Shown here: piece by piece, positions 45,444 through 58,302 of the stretch
How the letters are laid out: every line of letters starts with the position of its first letter
How positions within the stretch are numbered: the first letter of the stretch is position 1
NCBI GenBank assembly: GCA_039111635.1
Contig: JBCAQO010000013.1
Span: 62,001 to 126,000 of the forward strand
Direction: 5' to 3'
Source: Heterobasidion occidentale
Taxonomy: Eukaryota > Basidiomycota > Agaricomycetes > Russulales > Bondarzewiaceae
Length of the DNA stretch: 64,000 nucleotides
The notes under the pieces: model-generated
The model's input: only the letters and a program-made list of their open reading frames with translations
Databases searched by the model: none
What the model was told of the DNA's origin: nothing
Made by a program: the position numbers and the translations under genes

Positions 45444-46973
45444 CTACCCGCACGTCCTTCTCTCGGCTAGGAATGAATAATATGCGAAAGGGACACTGAC
45501 CGACGATGAATTCAAGCTGTGACATATGCATGTATGAGATCAGAACCGCATCAGAAGCATCTGCGTCAAGACATTCTTGCAAATCAGCCAGGTTCTCACC
45601 GACAGTAGTCCAGGATGGCAGGAAGAGGTCGGAAGAACGGGCTGGGGTCATGAGGCAGAACAAGTACTGGCAGCGAGCCCAATTGGGAGGGACCGAACCT
45701 GGACGAACGTGCCGCTGGGCACAACAACATTTATAGCGCACGTTCGTCCTGGCGACGGCGGCGCCCGACAGGCTCCGCCGCATGTTCCGCATGTCACTGG
45801 ACGCGAGTTCTTTCATGGATGCAGACTGGAATAGCGTCGCATACAGGCGCGTGCACAGCCAACATAAAAAGGTGGGGCCCCGTGGAGGAACGAGGGGTGG
45901 GAGGACGCTGGAAATGGTGTGTTGGGAGGATTAGGCGACGATGTCGTTTGCAGCTTTGAATCTGACGACAAGGGAGACAAATATCACGAGTAGTTGCACG
46001 AGAAGACTAGAATTTATCGGAGTCTTGTCCTTCTCGTTGGCAAAATGAACGTCGAAAGAAAACGCGAAGGACACCAATTCGATTTAGCAATAAGTTCCCA
46101 GCACGTGTGCACAGTGCCTTCGTGAAGCATGAATTTTGTGGAGTCGTCAGTTGAGTGCAGGAGCACGGTGTAGTGGAGTATAATTTACCTCGACGATCAG
46201 ATACGTCGAAAACTGCGTCATTTTTGACACCCAAGCATGAGCCCTCGCATGTAGGTCCCGATATTGAGCTTATAGGAGCTGTCAAAGCCTGTCATCGTCG
46301 ATGAACGCCAAGGATGAAGAACTGGAAAGCTACACCACACTCAAAGAAATACTAGTCAAGGAGACCAGATCGGCTTGTCTGTCCACAACGACCCCGAAGA
46401 AAACGTGTCGGGGCGATGATGACCACCTCTTATTTACTGGTTCCCTACGGAAGAAACGACATAGATCAGCCTGACAGCTTCTCATTTTACCTAGACTCAC
46501 GACTAAACAGGGGTCCCATAATGACTCCGTCCTCGAAAGGAACTCTGACGTCTCGCCGTCTTCTATTTCATCCTTTTTGCTCTGATATCTGGACTGCTGA
46601 CCTGATGTGTCTGTGCACAATATTGATGTCGATGTATATGTGCTCGTTGAGGGTTCCGATTGATGGTGGAAGCTTATACAGTGGTCAGCGATTTTAGGGC
46701 TATGGTCGTTACGGAGGAGGTGCACTATAGTCAGAACTGAGGCCTGTTCATTGTTCCGGGATATCGGGGAGGAAATGTGTACACGTCCAGACCGTATACA
46801 TTTTTATATCGCAACTGCCAGCAGCATACGCGTAAAAAGGAGCTGTAGCACTGAACACATTGTCAACAGCATTGAAATCAGTTCTCAACAAATCACTTAC
46901 TAGCGCTCACGACTTGTTCTGTGGGGGGTTAAAAAACCTATCTATCGTACAACAACTGGATGGCGCTTTTCGC
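45444..46973. other. Intergenic; unsupported 125-codon minus frame (45439-45816)
   Basis: The minus frame 45439-45816 has a TATAAAT-like element inside its 5' half and no recognised domain. No other candidate gene was found. Confidence 0.4.
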
Positions 46974-47708
46974 TCAAGATTCAATACCATGTACCATCCA
47001 GTCTCTGAGCGCAGCACCGCGGCGCACCCTGATTTCCACCCCGTGTTCCCTCCACGTACCCACCGCGTCGCTCACAGACCCTTCATCCGAACTGCCTGAC
47101 TGGCGGAGGCACTCGAGTTCCAGCAGCGCGCGACCCTCTTTCCAGCGCTCCGTCTCCTCGTGGGCTCGCACAATCTCCCAGCCTAAGTACGCTCTGCAGC
47201 GTTGGCATGATAAGAGTCGGATCGTGTACGCGCCGCTCGCCATCAGCTGAATGCTTGGCGGCGCAAGGTGGGTGCTGGCTGACGCGCTGTTAGAAGTCAT
47301 GCATAAGTAGCGATTTAATCATAAGTCGGAGTGCGCCACTGGCAGGTGAGAGCGGTGGTAGTGCGGAGGCACTTACACTTCACGAAACAGAGCGGCTTTA
47401 CCACAGAAGCCGCGATAGTCCTAGTCAAGTAACGACCAAAGTAAAGTGACGTCAGATCCAGCGCGTTCGCGTTGAGATATGTCGGATAGACAAATGGAAC
47501 GTACTCGAGAGAGCAAAAATTGTGACGAAGTGATGTATGCATCGCAATTCCTACACGCCAACGGGCAGTGAGCGGTGATGCCGCTGCCTGCCAGGAAGTC
47601 GCGAACGCCATCCCCCTCATCCTGTGCAAGCACAGTGAGGTGGGGTACAAGACGAAGGTTGATGGCTGACGCAGCCAGTGTGGGTGATCTATACAAATTT
47701 ACAGCCAT
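46974..47708 (-). CDS. Yippee-like zinc-binding protein (copy 1)
   Basis: Small Yippee-domain protein. The fold binds one zinc through two CxxC pairs and resembles the Mis18/cereblon family; the role in fungi is not established. Start ATG 47706-47708. Exon 1 carries the first pair, CRNCDAYITSSQFLLS. Exon 2 is DYRGFCGKAALFREV (about 47390-47435). Exon 3 carries PPSIQLMASGAYTIRLLSC, the second pair CQRC, AYLGWEIVRAHEETERWKEG and LLELE. Both introns keep phase and all four zinc ligands are present. The N-terminal 45 residues before CPLACRNC are not family-typical, so the true start could be internal or upstream. A paralogue lies at 53467 in opposite orientation. Confidence 0.78.
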
Positions 47709-49407
47709 GGATAATGTCGGTACAAGGCAACCAACAGCTGGCTGGAAAGGAAAGGAGTGACGAAGGGACAAAAATGAGAGTGAACACGCCAGCCTGAACC
47801 AATGTCGACGACCAAAGAGGTATATATCTAGGGCAGAGTGCATTCCTAGCGCCTGAGTCTTTTTAAATGAAATCTCGTCTGCGACATACATGGAACATGC
47901 CTGAACGCCGGAGCTTGTTCGTCTCTGGGCCCCAAATCACCGAACACCCAAAGAGTGCATAAGCCTAGATTCCCTATTTAGTAGCGCTTGCGGCATTATG
48001 TGCAGAAAAATGCGGATCAGGGGCGTTCAACCCTGTTAACCCCAGAGAGCATTCTGAAGACGAAGACAGAAGGCAGACCACCGTGGTTGGTGAAGAGTCA
48101 AAGGACTTCCCGGCATCTTCCGTTTCTTCACGTTGGATCAAAGCGGTTTTGGCACTCGTCATCCCACCACAAGCCCGACCTCTGATTGAAGCCGTCAATG
48201 AATTGGTAACAATGGCAACCATTCCACACCTGCACTCAAGTAGAGGCGTAGATTGAACATATCCTTAAGGTTTGATCATTTGGCGGTGCTTTGTTGAATC
48301 GTGGTCCCAGTCTACTGAAAGTTCCAGCGCGCTGACCAAAGTACTTCGTGCCCTATGCAGTTATCAGAACGCCTCTTCGCACCTATTGATCTGCGAGCTC
48401 CATCTGACCATATGGCGTCAACCTAGGTTGCCTTGACGCTGCGCATTCCACTGTGGCTCTATAGTCTTGAGCCGTGTGCCGTTTGCTCATAAATAGATCC
48501 TCCAGTCTGCCTTCTCCAAATCTCCGTCGACCTCTTACTTCTAGAAGCCCTGCATTGCAGTGAAAATATCTTGACTTCGTCTTCATCCTGTCTCTGGCGC
48601 TGCAAAGTCCTTCACACCCCCGTATCACAGGCTAAAGCCTCTCTTCAACCGGCTCGAAATATGTGTGCGGCCCTGGTGGGATGATCGTCATCAGTACTTA
48701 TGGGGGCATTGGACAGTCTGAGACCTTCAAGCCTTGAGAACCGCGCAGCAAGGTTTGTCATTTCCAGGGTGCGTTGCTTCCTTTCTTCAATATGGTAGGA
48801 CGAACTTTATCCGAACTTTGACACCCTCGCGCCCTTTTAATAGACGCTCACCGTCGAAGATGATCTGTCTACGCATTAATGTCGTCAGCGCGCCCCAGGG
48901 CCGCAGTGATTTTTATCATTATGATGCACCATCCCCTGTGCGGTCATCCTGAGGTCTCTGCCCCCCACTTTGTACGCTGACTCTGACTTACTTGATTTTG
49001 ACTTTAAATTTCGGCTTCCTAGTGCACTCGGTGAATGATGATCGGTGTTCAGCGGCTGCGGGCATGAGCCTGCGGAATTTGCTATGCGGCGACCTGCCGG
49101 GGGCTCTAGCATTCTTTGTGGGTCTGGACACTCAATAGATTGAGTTTGTCAGGACATAACGACGACCTCGTGCTCAATGAGATGGGATTTCAAGCCTAAC
49201 AAGGCAATCAAAGACCGCGCAAACATCGGCAGGTCACCACAGGATACACAGAGAGAGCTAAAGATATCATGGTATTTGGATACAGAGCCAGCATCAGCAA
49301 AAGACCTACGTCTCATATATACATAAATCTATCACCAGAAATCTTATCCCAGATCAACCAAAGCAATAGGTGATCAGCGTGGATACCTTTCGTTCGACTG
49401 CCACCCT
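47709..49407. other. Intergenic; no gene seen
   Basis: Only short frames without recognisable content occur on either strand. A TATATATC element at 47820-47828 may serve the Yippee-like gene. Confidence 0.5.
47821..47828 (-). promoter_or_regulatory. Candidate TATA element of Yippee-like copy 1
   Basis: GATATATA on the minus strand lies about 115 bp upstream of the ATG at 47708. Confidence 0.35.
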
Positions 49408-51345
49408 TCAGATAGCCTTTTTCTGCTTCTTCGCGATAAAACGAGCTAAGTACTCAATTATCTTCGCCGTCTCCTCTCCGACTGGGCGGATCCACTGCGG
49501 CGGCAGCGCAAATCCATACTGTGTGCAGTGTTTTTAGCGGGTCCGATGCTGGGATCAAGAACTAAGCCTGACTCACGGTGCCCGTGTCACGCAAGTGTGC
49601 TGCGTACGAATACTTAACGCCCATCGTAGCGTACATCCAGTCTACGATGTTCCCGGGCGCTCTGCATCATCATATGAGCATGGCAAGATACCTTGCGGTA
49701 CAAAGGATCCACTGTACCTGTACAAAGTCGAACACAGTGTTCCAGTCTGCGAGATGATGCGTCAAAATATGATCATCAGGTGAAAAAATGTACGTACGGT
49801 GAAAGCAGTCCCATGGGATTTCCGTACAGCGTATGCAGCGCCGGATGCAGCCTCCAGCTGGTCCTCAGCATCTTTCGGGCTCTTCTTGCACGAGTACGAG
49901 TACGGCGCAGATACTACAATATGATCCCGTGCAAGGTCAGCCATAAGTAAACGTGGCATTGAACGACGGACTCACGCATCTGACCGTAGCTACGTAAGTC
50001 CACGAACGCATCAAACGTGGGCAGGCTCTCGATGTAGAGAGCAATATTGTTCACCTCGGGCGCCTGGAACGGCCTGTGGCCTGGATACCAGTGCGAGCAC
50101 GAGTCTTGTGGCTTTGCACTGCTAGGTGCCACTTTCACAGACCCGCTTTTGAATTTGTAGCCCTGTAAGAGAGTCAGGGGGGATATTTTGAATAAGGAGT
50201 CGAGCATACCCAGTTTCTGCATGGAAAGTCAGGAGACCGAAACAAATCAGCAATAAATGTACGCACCTGTTCATGTCGAGTCCGACGCACTGCGCGTGTG
50301 GACCAAGATAGAGCCGATTCTTGTACCTATGTGCCGCAACCATGAATAGAAAGCCAGACCACATGAACAGAGGCGCGCGCACCAAAAACGGTCATGTTCC
50401 CAGGTGTATACATATCCGTCTGGATTGGGAACGGCGATGATATAGAAGTTCTAGTGATAGCGACAAGTTTGTGATTGTATCGAAATGGGGTTCATCACGC
50501 ACGCACGTAGTCGTCGAGTAGATGTGTCAATGAGTTCGGCTCCGACGCGTTGGCCGCTAGCGCGTGGGCAAGGTATAGAGCAGCAGCAGATGCGACCCAC
50601 TGTCGAGGGCCGTGCATGAGCATCCTCTGTGTGTTGGTTGACTGCCAACATGCGACCCACCTCTCGCGCATGTTGTGTGCCAGTGATAAGGAAGCTTAGC
50701 TTCTCATTGGTGCTAGATATAACCGTCTCGCCATTCGGGTCGTGTGACTTGGTGTTCGACGACCCAATCTCAAGTGCATACAGCTCTCTACTCTCCCCTG
50801 TGCGACCTAAGGGGACTATCTTGACTTTGTCTGGATATACCGCTGCGAGATCGCGAAGGAAGCTGTATATATCGTCAAGTGTGTGGTAGGACGCGTGATA
50901 GGTTGAATTGGATAGTGAGGGTAGATTCCAGTCTTGAGGCAAACGTCCCTTTGCGTACATTGAGTTTTCGCTCAATGGCAAAGAGTTATACGGCTCTATA
51001 GGACTATCGGTGTACGTGTGCAGAGATGGGTGGGTGGAGTGACTCCTCTGCGGGAAGTAGACATCGACGTGTGTGTCGGACGCTTGCCATACATCCCAAT
51101 CTTTTTCCTGGATTTTGTGGTAACTCAATCATCTCGATTCATTCGAACAAACTGCTCACTTGGGCCCATCTCAAAAGCTCCTCCGCTTCCCGAATAGAGT
51201 CTACCGTGAATCGCCGCACGAACGGTCCTTCTTGGGCATCGCTTTCCTTTTGAAGAACTTGCTGCGCGTTTGGGCGGCAGGTGCCATTTACAAAAAATGA
51301 GGAGAGAAAAGACAAGATGCAGGCTATCGCCAATGGCGATATCAT
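49408..51345 (-). CDS. M14 metallocarboxypeptidase homologue, Ecm14-like, catalytic Glu missing
   Basis: Secreted M14A-type protein of the Ecm14 group. Start ATG 51343-51345 with signal peptide MISPLAIACILSFLSSFFVNG. A propeptide-like region precedes the peptidase domain: SYHTLDDIYSFLRDLA, LGRTGESRELYALEI, GTQHARE (zinc-binding HxxE), AVPNPDGYVYTWEHDR, LDMNRNWGYKF, FDAFVDLRSYGQM, YSYAAHLRDTGTYGFALP. The C-terminus is EYLARFIAKKQKKAI with TGA at 49408-49410. In active enzymes the residue before LRDTG is the catalytic Glu; here it is His. Yeast Ecm14 is known to have lost that Glu (Lys instead) and to be a pseudopeptidase, so this protein is probably inactive as a peptidase. About eight introns; no frame break seen. 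Confidence 0.85.
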
Positions 51346-53466
51346 GGTGGAAGGTCTCAAGAAGCAAGTGCAGAGTTTAGTGCTACATTTGAATGCTTCT
51401 GGACACCGGTTAATTACCCCTACCGTGCTAAGGTTGGGGTTTTCCGGAAATGGATGCGTCCTGATTTCGCTCAAAAACTGTGGTCTAGTATTTAAGCTTT
51501 AAGCTCTAAGTTTCTTTTGCACACAAAACGCCCATGACAAAAAAGGAGAAGAATGGATTCTGTAGCGCCAGGAATTATCCTGTACTCTCTTTGGAGCTAC
51601 TTTCAATTACTCCAGAAAGTCCGAAAGTTCGTCAGTTCACACCTTGTTTTTGTTACGCTTGACACAGACGAACACCGACGAACCTCCCCCGCACCTCAAG
51701 CAGCGAACGCAACTGAGCCCTGTCACCTGGAGTAAGCCAAATAGAATCTTAAAGGACAGTCGTCGATGCCTGGCACCACCTCGATTATCACATCACTTGA
51801 GGAATAGGTGAATTCAAGATGGGATGCCACGTATTCGGGTATTCATGGTCTCCTTCTGTAGAATACAAGATGCTTTACCTAGATGATTCGAGATCGCAAT
51901 TGCTATTTCGCTTCATCCTCTCAATCTGCAGGCTCCGGATTTAGTTTCATATACCGTTCTTCCTCGCCCTTGCTTTCGCCATCCTCGTTGCGGACGGCAT
52001 TCCTCGGATTATCGAGAACTGCAATTCTGTGCTAAAGGTGCAAGATACTCCTGGTATGCCTACTCTTGGTGCCATGAAACTCACCACATATTCCCACGTC
52101 TTTTGCTACTACAGTCGAACGAGACAATTGGAGCCCGTGCGGATGGGCTCGGTATCGTCTATGTGATGGGCATGAGGAAAAAGTGGCTGCCTATAGCTAA
52201 CGGGATGCATCGTTGACTTGGCAAATCACATCAACGCATCAAGAACCTAAGCCATAGCGGAATACTTTCGACAGATGTGTGAAGATATCGCTCCAGAAAT
52301 CATGATGCGATGTGTGGTTTGTCTAATCGGACATCACATATACAGCCTGACATTCAAGAAAAAACTCCCGTCCGGCAGAGTAGTTGTCCATGTAATCGTA
52401 AGAATTAATAGCACTATCAACGTACCTGTATTAAAGCGATGTAGTGCCCCCGGATGTCTGCCATACGTGATCAACGACGTACATGTCCATTGTCGGATGC
52501 CATTCGTCATACATCCACATCACTTTTAAATAACCTGCGCTAATGTGACTCACCTGCCAGTGCCCTAGCTGTTTCATAATAGACTGTGTACTGCATGCCT
52601 CCAGTGAGAAATGATGCAGAGCTCGGCGACTACGACAGCGCTGTAGCCTGTGGTGGTTTCAAGAGCGGTCAGCGTCAGTCAAATCATTGTTGCCTCTCGC
52701 ATAGCTCAAAGGTTTCTCACGGTATTTTCCACGACCACAAAAACCGATGGACAATATCGCACTCGCCTGTTTAATAGGGGCGTTGATATCTAACTGAGAA
52801 AGTATATTATTACGTAGTCGATCTCAAGACATTGTGGATGATGGAGCTCCAATATTTGTCCCAGCGAAGTCAAACTGGCTTGACACGGAGTTATCAACTC
52901 CCGAGTACTGTTGCGGAGGTTAAATATCCCATCCAGAAATTGCTGTGTTCAACTGATTTACAGCCAACACCTGGCGCTGCAGCTTGTCAATGACCATCAA
53001 TCTATTCTCTCCTACCGATACGCGCAGCTTCCGAGCAGAGGTGCTGTAGAATGAACAACACAACTACCATCTACATATCATGTCCCTTGGGGCCGGGTAC
53101 GTCTGCATTCCGACGCTAGCCCGCCACTGCCGGCGAGTGCTGCCGACCGTCTGCCATGGTCGAGATAGTAACGTGACGGAGTAAATAGCAGCGGAGTATC
53201 CAGATTCGCTGTCTATGAGATTCAGTCGCCAGATGCAGTCGCAGAATCAGGTGCGGCTCGCGGCCGGCGTGATCTGACAGCCTGCGAGCCATTTTGACCA
53301 CTATTCATCATAGCTATAAAGGCTCTGGGAATCGGGGACACACTGCCCTCCGTGGAGGAAGCCCCCATCCCCTTGCTACTTCATTCACTCGTTGTTGAGC
53401 TGCGGCAGCTGCGCACGCATCGCTCCTTTGCCCCCTCCTCTCACTGTAATATAGTGTAATATCAGC
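51346..53466. other. Intergenic; no supported gene
   Basis: Mostly AT-rich with short frames. The frame at 52275-52529 on the plus strand has no recognised content. Confidence 0.45.
53315..53320 (+). promoter_or_regulatory. Candidate TATA element of Yippee-like copy 2
   Basis: TATAAA on the plus strand lies about 150 bp upstream of the first ATG at 53467. Confidence 0.4.
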
Positions 53467-54042
53467 ATGATGCACGGGTTCCCAACAACGCCTATAGCGA
53501 TGGGCGCTGGACGCGCGCTGGCATGTAAGAAATGCGACACTTATATCACCTCGTCGCGGTACCTGCTATCCTGCGTACGTCCTGGTCATCCTCCAATCTC
53601 ATGGCGTTATTCATGTAAGAAGAAGAGGAAAAACTGATAGTGGTTGTGCCACAGGCGTACCGAGGGTTCCTTGGCAAAGCCGCTCTATACCGCGAAGTGT
53701 GAGTCTCACCCTCTACCACCATCTTACGGTTTTCCAAGTCTAAACGGCAAACGACATGCTAGCTCTTCCACGACGACGCGTCTCTCCGCGCCCGCAATTC
53801 AGCTGATGGCGAGCGGCGCATACACCGTTCGAACGCTTACCTGCCAAACGTGCGACTCATATCTCGGTATGGAGATCGTGCGCGCGCACGAGAGCTCCGA
53901 GCGCTGGAAAGAGGGACGCACGCTTCTCGAGCTCGAGAGCATCGCTGAGCAGCGAGACGTTCCCTCAGCGCCCGTACCGAAAGAGTTTCCGTCCCCTGGT
54001 CTCGACAGCAGCGTTGCGGTTCAGATGACAAAGCAGACATAG
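53467..54042 (+). CDS. Yippee-like zinc-binding protein (copy 2)
   Basis: Paralogue of the gene at 46974-47708. Start ATG 53467 (MMHGFPTTPIAMGAGRAL); a second ATG follows directly. Exon 1 carries the first zinc pair CKKCDTYITSSRYLLSC. After an intron with a GTACGT donor, exon 2 gives AYRGFLGKAALYREV. After a second intron ending CATGCTAG, exon 3 gives PAIQLMASGAYTVRTLTC, the second pair CQTC, DSYLGMEIVRAHESSERWKEG and LLELE. The tail is AVQMTKQT with stop at 54040-54042. Intron positions match copy 1 exactly, so the two arose by duplication with introns included. All zinc ligands are present. Confidence 0.82.
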
Positions 54043-57000
54043 TAGGGCAGGAGCGAGAGACTGGGCGGAAGAAGATCCGGCGCGTCACGTTTAGGCGGAC
54101 GATGATCATTCTGGAGGACATGCGGGCACGGATACCGGAGAAGCGGATGATACTGCGAACGAGGGTATCGAAAGGGACAATCAAGACGGGCTGACACGGG
54201 CTCGGACGGACTTGCCACAGTGTTGGAGTCGCGTAGTATCAAACAGAGAAACACGGTTTCGTCAGCTATTGGATGCAATATGTTAGTAGGGATTTTATAT
54301 TAGGGACAGTAGAGACCTTGCATTTTTTGTCCATAGGCCGAGTGCTACCCTGAACTTGATGGGGAGTTCCATGAAAGATGATCAGTAAGGTCGTCGGCGA
54401 CGCTATATATCTGTTCTGGTCGTTGGGGTAACAATTTAGCTACAAACCATCGGCGTGGCGTTGAAGGCTGATTCTATGACTGCAGACCATAGGTCAATGG
54501 CCACAAAATGATCAATGAACTGGAGACCGGAGGCCGAAGAGTTGCATACCTGCATGGCGTATATGCTTGTCGCACGATTGTCTATACATGAACGAGATTG
54601 TCTGGAAGAGGAGGAGAGCTCAGACAAGCTCATAATTGCACGAGGTTGAAAACCAGTGCTTAAATAAACGACGGAGGTGTTGACCAGAGCGAATATAACA
54701 TAGGTCGACAATCTGTTGCCTCGGGAGTACAGCAGTATCAGAGGTGAAGGGAGTCTAGTCATGATAAGTTAGTGCGAAGGCGGTGATAAACATGACACGT
54801 ACGCAATTGTGCGACAATCTCTTTGACGGTGACATATATGCAGAAGATATATAGCATTCAATAGTATCCCACGTCGAGGGTGGCCGATGGTCAGAGTCCA
54901 TAGCAAAAAGACGGGGTAGCAGGCATAGCAATCCAGAAAATCCATCCTCTTCAACCTTTTACGCTGTATACGAGACAGGCAAGTTCTTCATGCGTGGTTT
55001 AGAATAGTTTGGACAACAGTGCACAAGTCGAGAGTGAAATTTGATGACATCTTTGGCTCGTGAGTCGGAGGCCGGTGTGAGGACTGTGTGAGGCCGCTTG
55101 TCTTTGCCCGAATATGCCCAAACTCGTCAGGTGACCGCCATGAACTTCGACCAAAGAACCGTATGTTCTTCCTGCACTGATCAGTAAACAATCTTACCTT
55201 CGACCTCAAAATCCTCTCAGGAGGTTTGACTCCATAAAAAGAAAACCCAGGAATTCGCTCGCTCTTCTCCATATAAACATCGATTCCCCTGGGTCGATGT
55301 TATGGCGCCATTTGGACATCCTGGTGACACGGGCGTTCCTCGTCTGAACCCTATATTCTTTGCCTCATCTATGACTGGAAGACGATGCTGGGGATGTTGG
55401 AGCAGACTCCATCTCCGTCATCGGATGTTGAGGCTTATCTTCCAGAACGACCGGAAGCGCTCAACAGGCACCACTCCGCCGATATGTCTCAGACACTTGA
55501 GCATCTCTCATGGGGCAAATTCACAGGCAATGGAGATCAGGTGTAATGTAGGTCCATCTACGTCATGGATTATTCCTTGTTTCAAGCTCGGGACGTCTAT
55601 GCCAGTCACCAGCGAGTCCTTAGACACAGCTGTATGTGTTACTTGATAGACCGTCCTCCTCTTACTGCGATACTCCGACTGAGATTTTTAGCTCGCAGTT
55701 TGACCGTTTTGTCTTTATCGCTGTCTACATCAACGCATGGAAGTGGAAAATAATGGTAATGCATATTTGCGTGTTCTCCCTCTCTCCTGGATTGATCAAC
55801 CAAGTTCTAGTCTCGTGACGACATCAGAAGAGTGTCGTTCTTCGCTGTCAAAGCACATCAATGCAGCCAGGAAGGACACCGTAATGGACACAACAATTAT
55901 TGTCTAACCCGAAGAAGTCAACATCCAGGTTGTGAGCGCTCGGGCAGATGTTCTAGTTTTATCACATCACAGAAGAAAGCTCCTCTCGCCATTTGCTCGC
56001 TTATGTCTAGCCCTCCTTGCTGCATATATGGACTTATAGCGTGACTCATCCCTACAAGAACAGCTGTCTTTGAGCGTTACCTGGCTATGGCTGATCTGAT
56101 CTTGGATCAGTTTACGCTTGGATGCGTCATCTGTGTTCACGTGCAGAAGTTTGCGAAGGAGCCAGAACATTCTCGTTCATCCTGGGCCATCGTCTGTAAC
56201 AGTCTGGAGTTGGACGAGATGGCTACAGGAAGTCATGCGCCTACAAGCTTGTGTAAGGAGCTCAGAATCCGTTTGATTGGCATTCGAAATCTACAGCTCC
56301 CTCTGCCTATGGCTGAAACTATATAGCTTCCGTGTGGATATATTCTGTGCGTCAATTTGCTTTCGCGGTGGAAATTCATACCGTCACCTCTGCGACAGCT
56401 TGTCCACACCTCGCTATGTTTGACGTCTTGTCGAACGTCGATTCTGACTGGGATTTTGACTTAGACCAGAGCGCTTCGCATCCCTCGTTCCAGCGCTCTT
56501 CCTTCTGGATTGCTCCTCCCATTGATACTATGAATGGTATGTTCTAAGACACGAATCATTTCGCGAGTTTTATAAGCTCATTCTGTGCAGATGGTTTTGC
56601 CAGTGCAATTGATGGGAACAGTCCCTGGGGCCATGAGAGTCTGTCGCTTGAACTTTGCATAGTTGTTTCTTAGGCGCTTATATTATCTGTCAGATCTAGA
56701 ATGGAACTCACTTCAAGGGCCGATAACTTTACATGCTCAGGCCTACCACGGTAATCACATTGGCCCTCAGTCGCCTGGATCGAGGTAACAGGGTTCATCG
56801 TGCTCGTGTACACATGCTGACTCGTCTCAAGTGTGACTTATCAAGCCAGTCAACATCCGCTTGTAGTCTCCGACAGTGAGCTCGATTCATGTTGATGCCT
56901 GTGTCGAAGGGCTGAGAATGTATTCATATCAGGTCTCCATACTCGAAAGGACACTTCTAAGACGGACTTTGTCTCTGAAACATTGGTGAATGTCTTGCTA

Positions 57001-58302
57001 CCAGGTATCGTTTTGGTCTACTAAATATTGACCTTAGACATCTGATACGGTGCCATTCAAGCTCAAATATCATAGCCAACCTGGAAGATATTTGGAACGT
57101 ATGTTTGGCGAAGCAAACGCAAAGCAACTCTTGTTCAAGCATCCATCAGACCCAGGAATCATCTCAGGAACGCCAGCAACTTCTCCCGGCCGTATTCTTA
57201 TCCAAACGCTACCTGTTCCCTATAAAGGTACAGAGCGAGAGGCTCAAGAACGCTCTAGAAATCCGCTTCCATCCCCAACCTTCTTCAGATGTGACGACGG
57301 ACTCGTGGGCGTGCCTCTTGGGTGTGCGGTGCGGGGGTTGGGGTTGGCCTTAGGTTCAAACCGCGACTCGCCACTGGGAAATCGACAGACCGTGCGATTG
57401 AAAATCCGCGTATGTTGCCTATGTTCTCTTCTTCCACTGTACCCTGTTGACTTAATAGAACCTCTCATCTATAGCCTTCTGGATGTCCAAGGGCGTATGA
57501 TAAACAAATCAGCACTGTACTTGCTAAAGGGAAAGGGTCAATAGATTTACAGTGGTTGATGAAAGCGATCGCGAAGCATACTCGTGCGTTTCTGGCGGTA
57601 CGTCGGCCATTGATTTATGCACAGCAGCGACTAATTTATTCCTTCATCAGACTTGTGTTATCCCGGCAGACGAATTCATCCTTATTGGATACACATTCGT
57701 ATCTAAAGGGGCCATCATGCCCATACTCCTCCTTCGCAGTCGTACGCTACCCTCTCACATGTCTCGATGTCCTTTCCACTGACTTAGATCTGTAGTGTGA
57801 TACTCAACCTCAAAAGAAAAGTTCTCGTAAGCCCTCATCTTAAACTTTTGCCGGAAGTCTTGTCAACTGACTTGGAAAAAAAACGACTTCGACATGTGTG
57901 TGCTCGTCCAGGTAGTTTTGCTTCTTGGTATACTGTCTGAAAGTCATGAACCCAAATTTGCAGACCTAATTATGCGTGCCCCGCGCGCGGTATCGCAAAT
58001 AATGTTATGGATCTCCACACCGTGCTCATTGTCCAGCTTTAACTAGTTTATGATCGGTTAATGCTAGGTCACTTTTTGGAAGGCTTGAGAGCAGGGCCAG
58101 CAGCTCATTACAATTTGCTCACAGCTCAGCTCGGCCGCATTGATGCACCGGTTCAGTGTCCTCCGTGCAGCAGATATGTTTAAAAATAACCTTTGAGCCA
58201 ACAGAACACGTATGAGATCCTGATGAATAACAAGGTATGAAATACACAACTCGAATATCAGATTCAACGACCAAAAAGAGCTAAAAGAATGGCGGGGCAG
58301 TG
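54043..58302. other. Long gene-poor stretch with a few coding-like fragments
   Basis: No gene can be supported across 4.3 kb. Protein-like pieces occur on the plus strand: 55348-55548 (YDWKTMLGMLEQTPSPSSDV), 56416-56545 (MFDVLSNVDSDWDFDLDQSA) and 57050-57370. They cannot be linked by plausible introns into one product, and no family is recognised. Confidence 0.35.

Noticed and set aside
57281..57370. tRNA-like B-box (GGTTCAAACC) near 57348
   Set aside because: The flanking bases do not form a T-arm stem or an acceptor stem, and no A-box is found at the right spacing.
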